Source: Desertimonas sp963786985 (GTDB lineage: Bacteria; Actinomycetota; Acidimicrobiia; Acidimicrobiales; Ilumatobacteraceae). From it: a stretch of 64,000 nucleotides of DNA. Under the pieces are notes generated by a model, which saw nothing but the letters and a program-made list of their open reading frames with translations, ran no database searches and was not told the DNA's origin. A program made the position numbers and the translations under genes. The stretch lies in the NCBI GenBank assembly GCA_963786985.1, contig CAWBBL010000021.1, positions 1 to 64,000 of the forward strand, read 5' to 3'. Shown piece by piece: positions 17,140 through 25,119 of this stretch. The number at the start of each line of letters is the position of its first letter. Position 1 is the first letter of the stretch.

Positions 17140-18303
17140 TTATGCGCCGACGACGGCGGCGAACGCCTCGTCGAACTGTGCTCGGGTCTCCTCGTCGAGG
17201 TTGGCGAACGGGTGGATGTTGGACAGCATCTCCTCGTCCGGGAAGATCAACCGGTTCTCGGCCAGGTCCGGGTCGACCTTGGCGACCTCCTCCTGGACCC
17301 CCTTGACCGGCGAGACGAACTGCACCCAGGCGGTGATCTGCGCCGCCTCCACCGGGTCGTAGACGAAGTCCATCCACCGTGCCGCTTCGGCGCGATGCTC
17401 CGCGCCCTTGGGCATGAGCATCGTGTCGGCCCAGCTGACGCCACCCTCCTCCGGGACGATGAAGCGGATGTCCGGGTTCTCGATGGAGAGCTGGGCGACG
17501 TCGCCGGACCAGCCCATGCAGGCGGCGAAGTTGCCGGACGCCAGATCGGCGAGGTAGTCGTTGCCGGTGAAGGCGCGGATCTGGCCGTCGGCCTTGGCCT
17601 GCTCCACCATGGCGAACGCCTCCTCGGCCTCGGCGAAGCTGGTGATCGCGCGGATGTCGACGCCGAGGGAGAGCAGGATCAGTCCGATGGTGTCCTCCAT
17701 CTCCGTGAGCATCCCGATGCGCCCGTTGAACTCGGGATCGAACAGGTCGTTGGTCGACGTCAGCTCGCGGCCAGTGGCACCGAGGTTGTAGGCGATCCCC
17801 GTCAGCCCCGTCTGCCAGGGGAGCGAGAAGCGCCCCTCCGGGTCCCACGGCGGGTTGACGAGGTCGTCGCGCAGGTTGACGGCGTTGGGGATGTCGTCGA
17901 ACGGGAGCTCGTCCAACCACCCAAGCGTCGTCAGCCGACCGGCCATCCACCCCGTCAGCGTGATGATGTCGGGATCGATCGTCTCGCCGCGTCCGAGCAC
18001 CGGTTGGATCAACGCGAAGTACTCCTCGTTGTCATTGATCGCCTCGGTGTAGGTCATGTCGATGCCGGTCGCCTCGACGAAGCGGTCGACGGTGCCGACG
18101 ACGCCGTCCTCGGTCGGATCGATGTACTCCGGCCAGTTCTCGAAGTACAGCTCGCCGCCGTCGCCGGATGCGACACGCCGAGCCGCAGACGCGCGAGGAC
18201 CGAGCAACCCCGGGAGGGCAATGCCCGCGGCGCCGATCAGGCCGGCACGGGCGAGCAGTTGCCGCCGAGTCATCAGTGGGACGGTGCGCTGGCGATGAGT
18301 CAT
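17140..18303 (-). CDS. potD: Polyamine-binding periplasmic protein PotD
   Basis: A 387-residue solute-binding protein. The N-terminus carries a twin-arginine signal (MTRRQLLARAGLIGAAGIAL), so it is likely exported folded. The mature part begins GGELYFENWPEYIDPTEDGV, the sequence that in PotD/PotF lines the polyamine pocket, and continues with ITLTGWMAGRL and FAACMGWSGDVAQL. ATG 18303 is preceded by AAAGGAA. It stands 12 bases after potA in the same operon. Putrescine or spermidine is the expected ligand, in keeping with the aldehyde dehydrogenase gene upstream. Confidence 0.9.
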   Translation of the reverse strand: MTHRQRTVPLMTRRQLLARAGLIGAAGIALPGLLGPRASAARRVASGDGGELYFENWPEYIDPTEDGVVGTVDRFVEATGIDMTYTEAINDNEEYFALIQPVLGRGETIDPDIITLTGWMAGRLTTLGWLDELPFDDIPNAVNLRDDLVNPPWDPEGRFSLPWQTGLTGIAYNLGATGRELTSTNDLFDPEFNGRIGMLTEMEDTIGLILLSLGVDIRAITSFAEAEEAFAMVEQAKADGQIRAFTGNDYLADLASGNFAACMGWSGDVAQLSIENPDIRFIVPEEGGVSWADTMLMPKGAEHRAEAARWMDFVYDPVEAAQITAWVQFVSPVKGVQEEVAKVDPDLAENRLIFPDEEMLSNIHPFANLDEETRAQFDEAFAAVVGA

Positions 18304-18315
18304 GAGTGGTTCCTT

Positions 18316-19479
18316 TCAGAGGTGTGCTTCGATCTGGTCGACATCCGAGTCGCTGGCGCCCGCCTGCGCTGGCCAGCCGGCGAGGAGGAAGGCGGCGCCC
18401 GCGTTCCACGTCGCGTACACGGACGTGCCCGGGCGCAGGAACGGAAGGTTGTCGTCCGGATCGACGTACGTGACAATCTCGGTGCCGTCAGCCAGCTCCA
18501 GCTGCAGTCTCGCGGACGCGCCCTGGAAGATCATCTCGCGGATTACCCCCTCGATGGTACGTCCGTCCGATCCGGCGTCGACGGAGACCTGCAGGCGCTC
18601 CGGTCGAATCATTACCGAGACGGGGTCGCCCTTGGCCGGGTGCCGACCCGGCGTCGCGCGAACCGTCGGGCCGCACTCGAGCTCGACGACAACGTCGTCG
18701 GCGTCGTCGCCGGTGGCCGTACCGGGCAGCAGGTTGGCCGAGCCGATGAACCCGGCGACGAACAGCGACGCCGGGCTGTTGTAGATCTCCTCGGGCGTCC
18801 CGATCTGCTCGACGACCCCTTCGCTCATCACGGCGATGCGGTCGCTCAAGGTGAGGGCTTCGCCTTGGTCGTGGGTCACGAACACGAACGTGATCCCGAC
18901 CTCGCGCTGGATCCGCTTGAGCTCCAGCTGCATGGCCTCGCGGAGCTTGAGATCGAGGGCGGCCAGGGGCTCGTCGAGGAGCAGGGCGCTGGGGTAGTTG
19001 ACGAGGGCGCGGGCGAGGGCGACGCGCTGTTGCTGCCCTCCCGACAGTTGCATCGGCTTGCGTTCGGCGTACCCGCCGAGACGGACGACGTCGAGCATCT
19101 CGGCGACCCGCCGATCGCACTCGCCGCGGCTCACCCGCTTGGAACGCGGTCCGAACGCGACGTTGTCGGCGACGGTCATGTGCGGGAACAGGGCGTATTG
19201 CTGGAACACCGTGTTGACGTTGCGCTTGTACGGAGGGACCCGACTCACGTCGGCGCCTTCGAGGAGAACACGGCCGGACGTCGGCAGCTCGAAGCCGGCG
19301 ATCATCTTCAGCGTTGTCGTCTTGCCGCAGCCGGACGGACCGAGCATGGCGAAGAACTCGCCGCGGGCAATGCTCAGGTTGGCACCCTGAACGGCGACGA
19401 ACGAGCCGAACTGCTTGCGCACGTTGTCGAGGACGATGACCTCGTCGGATCCTGTTGTCGGCGTGCCGCCGTCAGCCAC
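18316..19479 (-). CDS. potA: Polyamine ABC transporter ATPase PotA
   Basis: A 387-residue ABC ATPase. Walker A is GPSGCGKTT (47-55), the signature is LSGGQQQRVALARAL, Walker B is ALLLDEP, and the switch His is in FVTHDQGEAL. The C-terminal 120 residues form the TOBE/MOP-like regulatory domain, as in PotA and MalK. The start is GTG 19479 with GGGAGG just upstream. It opens the potA-potD-potB-potC order. The aldehyde dehydrogenase gene lies 30 bases upstream, so the five genes are probably one transcript. Confidence 0.92.
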   Translation of the reverse strand: MADGGTPTTGSDEVIVLDNVRKQFGSFVAVQGANLSIARGEFFAMLGPSGCGKTTTLKMIAGFELPTSGRVLLEGADVSRVPPYKRNVNTVFQQYALFPHMTVADNVAFGPRSKRVSRGECDRRVAEMLDVVRLGGYAERKPMQLSGGQQQRVALARALVNYPSALLLDEPLAALDLKLREAMQLELKRIQREVGITFVFVTHDQGEALTLSDRIAVMSEGVVEQIGTPEEIYNSPASLFVAGFIGSANLLPGTATGDDADDVVVELECGPTVRATPGRHPAKGDPVSVMIRPERLQVSVDAGSDGRTIEGVIREMIFQGASARLQLELADGTEIVTYVDPDDNLPFLRPGTSVYATWNAGAAFLLAGWPAQAGASDSDVDQIEAHL

Positions 19480-19509
19480 GCAGCCCTCCCCTGAGCGTGA
19501 TCGTAGATC

Positions 19510-20937
19510 TCAACTCTCCAGGTTGGCCATTACGTGCTTGATCCGCGTGTAGTCCTCGAAGCCGTACATCGACAAGTCCTTGCCGTAGCCGGAGTGCTTG
19601 AAGCCGCCGTGGGGCATCTCGGCGACGATCGGGATGTGCGTGTTGATCCACACACATCCGAAGTCGAGCCGCTTGGACATGCGCATCGCCCGCCCGAAGT
19701 CCTTCGTCCACACACTCGAGGCCAGCCCGAACTCGACGCCGTTGGCCCAGGCCACCGCTTCGTCCTCATCGCTGAACTGCTGCACCGTGATGACCGGGCC
19801 GAAGATCTCGTTCTGGATCATGTCGTCGTCCTGGCGCAGATCGGCGACCACCGTGGGCTCGAAGAAGAACCCGGTGTCACCCTGGCGATGACCTCCGGTG
19901 AGCACCCGGGCGTGATCAGGCACGCGCTCCAGGAAACCGCCGACCCGCTCCAGTTGCGTCGGGTTGTTGAGCGGGCCATAGAGCACGTCCTCGTCGTCGG
20001 GGAGCCCGGTCTTCGTTCCCCTGGCCTGCTCGGCGACCGCGTCGACGAAGTCGGCATAGGCACCGGGCGCGGCGATGACCCGCGTCGCCGCGGTGCAGTC
20101 CTGGCCGGCGTTGAAGTAGCCGGCGATGGCAATCGCCTCGGCGGCTGCGGCGATGTCGGCGTCGTCGAACACCACGACGGGAGCCTTGCCACCGAGCTCG
20201 AGGTGCACCCGCTTGAGATCGGCTGCCGCGCTGATCGCGACCTCCTTGCCGGCGCGCACCGAGCCGGTCACCGAAACCATCGCCGGCACGTCGTGGGCCA
20301 CCATGGCCCGGCCCGTGTCGCGATCACCGCAGATCACGTTGAGCACGCCGGGCGGGACGTGTTCGGCGACGATCTCGGCGAGCAGTGTCGTGCTCGCCGG
20401 GGTCGTGTCGCTCGGCTTGAGGACCACCGTGTTGCCGGCGGCGATCGCCGGAGCGAACTTCCACACGGCCATCATCAGGGGGTAGTTCCACGGAGCGACC
20501 TGGGCGCACACGCCGACTGGCTCGCGACGGACCCACGATGTCATGTTCGACATGTACTCGCCGGCGCTCTTGCCCTCGAGGTGGCGCGCCGCGGCCGCGA
20601 AGAAACGAATCTGATCGATCATCGGAGGCATCTCCTCCGACGCCGTGAGGGCGACCGGCTTGCCGGTGTTCTCGACCTCCACGGCGATCAGCTCGTCGGC
20701 CCGCGACTCGATGGCGTCGGCGATGCGGAACAAGGCGAGCGAGCGTTGCGCCGGTGTCGTGTCGCGCCACTCCGGGAACGCCTCGGCTGCCGCGGCCATC
20801 GCCGCGTCGACGTCGGGCGGGCCGGACAACGGTGCGGTGGCATACGGTTCGCCGGTCACCGGATTGACGACGTCAAGGGTCTGACCGTCGGACGCCTCGA
20901 CGGGTTTGCCGTTGACGAAGTTGGAGAACGCCTTCAT
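19510..20937 (-). CDS. patD: Gamma-aminobutyraldehyde dehydrogenase family enzyme
   Basis: A 475-residue NAD-dependent aldehyde dehydrogenase. Catalytic residues: Asn151 in VAPWNYPLMM, Glu247 in VHLELGGKAP, and the nucleophile Cys281 in FNAGQDCTAATR. The AGQDCTAATR context and overall match point to the aminobutyraldehyde/betaine aldehyde group. In putrescine catabolism this enzyme oxidises 4-aminobutanal to GABA. The start is ATG 20937 (MKAFSNFVNG); the frame is open further upstream but runs antisense into the divergent ald gene. It heads the pot operon, coupling polyamine import with breakdown. No putrescine aminotransferase or oxidase is seen in this window. Confidence 0.85.
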   Translation of the reverse strand: MKAFSNFVNGKPVEASDGQTLDVVNPVTGEPYATAPLSGPPDVDAAMAAAAEAFPEWRDTTPAQRSLALFRIADAIESRADELIAVEVENTGKPVALTASEEMPPMIDQIRFFAAAARHLEGKSAGEYMSNMTSWVRREPVGVCAQVAPWNYPLMMAVWKFAPAIAAGNTVVLKPSDTTPASTTLLAEIVAEHVPPGVLNVICGDRDTGRAMVAHDVPAMVSVTGSVRAGKEVAISAAADLKRVHLELGGKAPVVVFDDADIAAAAEAIAIAGYFNAGQDCTAATRVIAAPGAYADFVDAVAEQARGTKTGLPDDEDVLYGPLNNPTQLERVGGFLERVPDHARVLTGGHRQGDTGFFFEPTVVADLRQDDDMIQNEIFGPVITVQQFSDEDEAVAWANGVEFGLASSVWTKDFGRAMRMSKRLDFGCVWINTHIPIVAEMPHGGFKHSGYGKDLSMYGFEDYTRIKHVMANLES

Positions 20938-20997
20938 GGACCGGAGGTCTAGCACTCTCCGCCAACCCGGCGCATCCACGAGGCGTACGCTGCCGCT

Positions 20998-22146
20998 ATG
21001 GCTGATTCCAGTGCTGCGATCAGGACCGTGGGCGTGCCCAAGGAGGTCAAGACGGCCGAGCACCGGGTGGCGATGACGCCTGACGGTGTTCGTGAGCTGG
21101 AGCGCAGTGGGATCGACGTGTTCGTCGAGACCGGCGCCGGCGCCGGGGCGTCGATCAGCGACAGCGACTACGTCGGCGCCGGGGCGACGATCGTGCCCGG
21201 CGCCGCTGAAGCGTGGGCCCAGCAGATGGTCGTCAAGGTCAAGGAGCCCAAGGCCGAAGAGTTCGAGTTCCTGCGTGAGGACCTCACGCTGTTCACCTAC
21301 CTCCATCTCGCCGCCTACCCGGAGGTCGCCAAGGCATTGATCGCGGCGAAGACGACCTCGCTGGCCTATGAGACGGTGCAGCTCGCCAACGGCGCGCTGC
21401 CCCTGCTGGCCCCGATGAGCGAGGTCGCCGGGCGCCTCGCTCCGCAGATGGGCGCCCACTTCCTCGAACGGCACAACGGCGGGCGCGGCGTGCTGATGGG
21501 CGGCGCCCCGGGGGTTCGGCCGGCCAAGGTCGTCGTCCTCGGCGCCGGCAACGTCGGTTGGAACGCGGCGTGGATCGCCGCCGGTATGGAAGCCGAGGTC
21601 GTGCTCATCGACAAGAACCTCGATCGTCTGCGATGGGTCGATCAGATCCACCGGGGTCGGATCATGACCCTGGCCTCCAACCGCGGCGCGATCGAGCGCA
21701 GCGTGGCCGATGCCGACCTGTTGATCGGCGCCGTCCTCGTCGCCGGCGGACGGGCGCCCGTTGTCGTCGACGAGGTGATGGTTGCCGGGATGAAGCCTGA
21801 AGCCGTGATCGTCGACGTCGCTGTCGACCAGGGCGGCTGCATCGAGACGATCCGCGAGACGACGCACGACGATCCGGTGTACGAGGCACACGGGGTGATC
21901 CACTATGCCGTCGGCAACATGCCAGGGGCCGTGCCGCACACGAGCACCTACGCGTTGACCAACGCCACGCTCCCCTATCTCCATGAAGTCGCCGTGCACG
22001 GTCCGGCGGCGGCCGCCCGGCGCGACCCGGCGATGGCCCTCGGGGTCAACACCGTCGCCGGGGCCGTCACCAACCAGCCCGTCGCCGAGTTCCTCGGCGT
22101 CGACTTCCTCGACCCCCTCACCGCCTTCGACGCCGCCCACCCCTAA
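20998..22146 (+). CDS. ald: Alanine dehydrogenase
   Basis: A 382-residue enzyme that interconverts L-alanine and pyruvate plus ammonia with NAD. The N-terminus GVPKEVKTAEHRVAMTPDGV holds the substrate-binding Arg and the active-site region. Further marks are YLHLAAYPE with the catalytic His103, and the NAD-binding VVVLGAGNVGWNAAWIAAGM. The C-terminal VDVAVDQGGCIETIRETTHD and YAVGNMPGAVPHTSTYALTN are diagnostic for Ald. It is divergent from the aminobutyraldehyde dehydrogenase with only 60 bases between starts. Alanine-linked nitrogen handling fits beside polyamine catabolism. Confidence 0.95.
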   Translation: MADSSAAIRTVGVPKEVKTAEHRVAMTPDGVRELERSGIDVFVETGAGAGASISDSDYVGAGATIVPGAAEAWAQQMVVKVKEPKAEEFEFLREDLTLFTYLHLAAYPEVAKALIAAKTTSLAYETVQLANGALPLLAPMSEVAGRLAPQMGAHFLERHNGGRGVLMGGAPGVRPAKVVVLGAGNVGWNAAWIAAGMEAEVVLIDKNLDRLRWVDQIHRGRIMTLASNRGAIERSVADADLLIGAVLVAGGRAPVVVDEVMVAGMKPEAVIVDVAVDQGGCIETIRETTHDDPVYEAHGVIHYAVGNMPGAVPHTSTYALTNATLPYLHEVAVHGPAAAARRDPAMALGVNTVAGAVTNQPVAEFLGVDFLDPLTAFDAAHP

Positions 22147-22215
22147 CCCCACCCGAGTGTTTCCGGCCACCCGAGTGTTGCCGGGCGAAAGGTCCCGCCG
22201 GAAACACTCGGCTGG
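22147..22215. repeat. Left copy of a 69-bp inverted repeat flanking the AbiEi/DUF559-like gene
   Basis: It begins directly after the ald stop codon. It contains three CCGAGTGTTTCCGG-type units, oriented forward, forward, reverse, so it can also fold on itself. It matches the reverse complement of 23219-23287 over its whole length with roughly 10-15 differences. It may act as a terminator for ald or be the end of a mobile unit. Confidence 0.75.
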
Positions 22216-22286
22216 ACTGACACCCCATCTCTAGGGTCGACAGTCACCCGGCGTCCCCCGACGGCCATACCGCCGAAGGGGAACAG

Positions 22287-23237
22287 ATGAACGAGCTCTC
22301 ACCGGCCGCCACGAAGTGGCTGGCCGATCACCACGGCGTGATCTCCGCCGCCCGGCTACGGAGCTGCGGAGTTGGCAAGTCGACGACCTCGCTACTCGTC
22401 AGGTGCGGCGTGCTCAAAGACGTCCACAAGGGCGTCTACGTCCTGCGCGCCACCACCGCAACGCTCGAACAGCGCTGCGCCGTGATGAGCGCGGCCCATC
22501 CCACCGGTTTTGTGACCGGTCCGACCGCCGGAGCGCTGTCAGGTGTGCGGCGGATGCCGCGCACGTCGTCGCTGCACTACGCGGTCCGCCACGGGCTGCA
22601 CCTGCCGGAGGAACCGGGGGTGCACTTTCGCCAGACCACGAAGCTGCCGGCCGCCCATCGATTCGTGCGCGACGACGGAATCTCCATCGCCCGACCGGCC
22701 AGATTGGCGTTCGATCTCGCCGCCGACCTGCGTCCGCTCGACCACCTGTCGGTTGTTCAACAACTACTGGAGATGAAGCGCGTTTCGATCCACGAGCTTC
22801 TGGCCATCGGCAACCAGTTGTGTCATCCAGGTCGCGACGGCAGCAAGCGCTTTCGGGAGACGTTGGAGCGTCTCGGCGGGGAGATTCCGGCGCAGTCTCA
22901 TCCCGAGGTCGTCCTCGCCGAGGCGTTGCGCAAGCGCGGTGTGCCCGTCGAACGTCAGGCACGGGTGGTGCGTGGTGCCGGCGGGGTTGTCGTGCACATC
23001 GACCTTGGCGTTGCCGCCGCCAGGTGGGGCGTCGAGCTCGACATCCATCCCGAGCACCGATCGCTCGAAGGTCACGCCGGCGACGCGCGTAGATATCGCA
23101 GTCTCCACTTGGTCGACTGGCAGGTCGAGCCAGTCAGCGAAGCAGACATGGACGACGTCGATCGATTGGCTGCCGAGCTGGCGACGCTGTATCACGCTCG
23201 ACGCCGGCGCCTGTCGGACCACCCGAGTGTTTCCTGA
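22287..23237 (+). CDS. AbiEi-like N-terminal domain plus DUF559/Vsr-type nuclease-like domain
   Basis: A 316-residue protein. Residues 8-55 resemble the winged-helix of AbiEi-type antitoxins (VISAARLRSCGVGKSTTSLL, then KGVYVLR). The middle part (70-200) is the conserved linker of these actinobacterial proteins. The C-terminus starts SHPEVVLAEALRKRGVPVER and holds a PD-(D/E)xK-like core: Asp239 in VVHIDLG, then Glu250-x-Asp252 in WGVELDIHPEH, GDARRYRSL and VDWQV. This is the layout of DUF559/very-short-patch-repair-like endonucleases. No toxin partner is adjacent. The gene is enclosed by 69-bp inverted repeats, and its last six codons and stop lie inside the right repeat. The nuclease activity is inferred from motifs only. 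Confidence 0.65.
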   Translation: MNELSPAATKWLADHHGVISAARLRSCGVGKSTTSLLVRCGVLKDVHKGVYVLRATTATLEQRCAVMSAAHPTGFVTGPTAGALSGVRRMPRTSSLHYAVRHGLHLPEEPGVHFRQTTKLPAAHRFVRDDGISIARPARLAFDLAADLRPLDHLSVVQQLLEMKRVSIHELLAIGNQLCHPGRDGSKRFRETLERLGGEIPAQSHPEVVLAEALRKRGVPVERQARVVRGAGGVVVHIDLGVAAARWGVELDIHPEHRSLEGHAGDARRYRSLHLVDWQVEPVSEADMDDVDRLAAELATLYHARRRRLSDHPSVS

Positions 23238-23287
23238 CGGACCTATCGACCGGAGACACTCGGTTGACCGGAAACACTCGGGTGGGG
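23219..23287. repeat. Right copy of the 69-bp inverted repeat
   Basis: It contains three CCGAGTGTTTCCGG-type units oriented forward, reverse, reverse, the mirror image of the left copy. It supplies the last codons (DHPSVS) and stop of the enclosed gene. It also sits between that gene and the convergent FAS1 gene, where it could serve as a two-way terminator. Confidence 0.75.
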
Positions 23288-23292
23288 TGGGG

Positions 23293-25117
23293 TCAGGGTC
23301 CGGTGGCGGGGGGTGATGGAGGCGGGGGGGCGGGTTCGGACGGGGGTTCCGTCGCCGGCGGCGGCGCTGGGGCGTCTGCGACCGTCGTGGTCGCCTCGGT
23401 CGTCGGCGGTGCCGCGGGCGGTACGACCACGACGGCATCGACGGTGTGGGCGATGCCGTTCGTGGAGAGCTGGCCGATGACGACCAGGTGCGCGCCGTTG
23501 ATCGTCTGCGTCGCCGGATCGATGAGCAGGACGTCACCGCTGAGGCTCGTCACCTCCTCAGCAGCGAAGATCTCCTCCTCCTCGAGCTGGCCGGCAATCA
23601 CGTGAGCGAGGACGAAGTGCTGTAGTGCTTCAGGGTCAGCGGTGATCTCGTTCCACGTCGGCAAGGCTTCGATCGCCGCATTCGTCGGTGCGAGCACTGT
23701 GACGCCCTCAGCGTCGAGCAGGTCGATCACTGGCTGCGGGAGTGGCTCGGCAAGGACCTCGGCGAGGACGTCGGCCGGTGGAGCGCTGCCGTCGAACAGG
23801 GCCACCAGGCCCGCATCGGTGACGGCGTCGGCGAACTCGGTGAGGTCTGGCTCACCGTCGATGAACTCCCACAACGGGGCGAGTGGGATCGTCGTGGTCG
23901 TCGGCGGCAGCGTCGTCGTCGTCGAAGTCGTCGTCGTCGACGAGGTCGTCGTTGGTGTCGTGGTCGGTGGCAGGGTCGTCGTCGGCGGCAACGTCGTGGT
24001 GGTCGGTCGTCGTCGTCGAGGAGGTCGTCGTCGGCGGCAACGTCGTAGTGGTCGATGTCGTCGTCGTCGAGGAGGTCGTCGTCGGCGGCAACGTCGTAGT
24101 GGTCGATGTCGTCGTCGTCGAGGAGGTCGTCGTCGGCGGCAACGTCGTAGTGGTCGATGTCGTCGTCGTCGAGGAGGTCGTCGTCGTCGGCGGCAACGTC
24201 GTGGTGGTCGATGTCGTCGTGGTGGACGTGGTCGTCGACTCGGTTGTTTCGGGCTCGGTCGTCGCCGGTTCGGTGGTCGCCGGCTCGGTCGTCGCCGGCT
24301 CGGTCGTTTCCGGCTCGGTCGTGTCGGGCGTCGTCGTCGAGGTCGTCGAGGTCGTCGAGGTCGTCGAGGTCGTCGAGGTCGTGGAGGTCGACGAGGTGGA
24401 GGTGGTCGACGTCGTCGTGGTCGTGGTCGGCAGCCCTTGGATCAGCGTGCCGACAACCGACGTGACGAGGTCGATCGTGATGTTGTCGAAGTCCGCCCCG
24501 GAGATCGTCGCCGGCAACGTGAACTCGGCCCCGATCACCAGGCCGTCGCGGTGCCACAGCACGAGGCACGCTTGTCGCGACGGTTCCGACGGCCGGCACA
24601 CGCCGACGAAGTCGCCGCCGATCTGGGGCAACTCGACCCACGCCGGCTGTCCCGCTCCGAAGCGCCGAGCGACGCGGTCGAAATCCAAACCGACCTCGTC
24701 GTACGGGTCGATGTCGAGGGCGAACAGACTGACCCCCACGTCGTCGGGCGCCGGTGTCGCCGCCACGCAGCGCACCACGGCCACTCGATCACCCACATCG
24801 GACTGCAGCTGCGAGTCGATCGCCGTGTACGAGTACCACGGCTCCACCGAGACCGGCAGGCTCCCGGCGGCGGCGACGACCTGCTCCGGCGTCGCCAACG
24901 GACACGGGGGCCCGTCCGCCGGCACGTCCGAACCAGCCGGCAGCGGCGGGTTGGCGGCGATGTAGTCCGCCAGCTCGGCACGCGCCTGGTCGATGTCGAA
25001 GGGCGCCTGGGCGGTCGCCGGACGAGCGGCGACCCACCCCACGGCACCGATCACGACCATCGCCGCCGTCATCGACACAGCGCCCCGCCATCGAGTCAGG
25101 CGACCAATCTCGACCAT
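23293..25117 (-). pseudogene. Exported repeat-linker protein with FAS1 (fasciclin) domain; one frameshift in the repeat tract
   Basis: Starting at ATG 25117 the product has a signal peptide and then a domain of about 190 residues: DIDQARAELADYIAANPPLP, later LPQIGGDFVGVCRPSEPSRQ and CLVLWHRDGLVIGAEF. This domain recurs in two other proteins of this window. A Thr/Ser/Pro linker of about 150 residues follows, built partly from 17-residue repeats (TTTTSTTTTLPPTTTSS). The frame breaks near 23995, at the end of these repeats. In the next frame a FAS1 domain follows, WEFIDGEPDLTEFADAVTDA to LSTNGIAHTVDAVVVV, and a Pro-rich tail to 23293. FAS1 domains mediate adhesion. The break may be a repeat-tract assembly error, real decay or phase variation. 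Confidence 0.7.
23990..24240 (-). repeat. Tandem 51-bp repeats encoding a Thr/Ser/Pro linker
   Basis: Units of 51 bases follow each other at about 24044, 24096 and 24147 with very few differences, with diverged copies on both sides. Each encodes 17 residues of the linker of the FAS1 protein. A second 9-base tract (GTCGTCGAG units) lies at about 24330-24400. The length is a multiple of three, so gain or loss of whole units keeps the frame; the frame break lies at the downstream edge of the tract. Confidence 0.85.
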
Positions 25118-25119
25118 CG

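Noticed and set aside
16972..19494. Very long plus-strand open frame (840 codons) opposite potD and potA
   Set aside because: It is antisense to two well-defined transporter genes, has no domain or ribosome-binding site, and reflects the GC-rich third codon positions of the true genes.
20938..22170. N-terminal extension of the aldehyde dehydrogenase frame and of other frames over the ald gene
   Set aside because: The extension is antisense to alanine dehydrogenase; the aldehyde dehydrogenase family start is at ATG 20937.
22147..22215. CCGAGTGTTTCCGG units considered as a CRISPR or protein-binding array
   Set aside because: Only three units per cluster with mixed orientation and no uniform spacers; the mirror-image arrangement around a gene is the better description.
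23990..24400. Regularly spaced repeats considered as a CRISPR array
   Set aside because: Units are directly tandem without unique spacers and encode an in-frame Thr/Ser/Pro linker.
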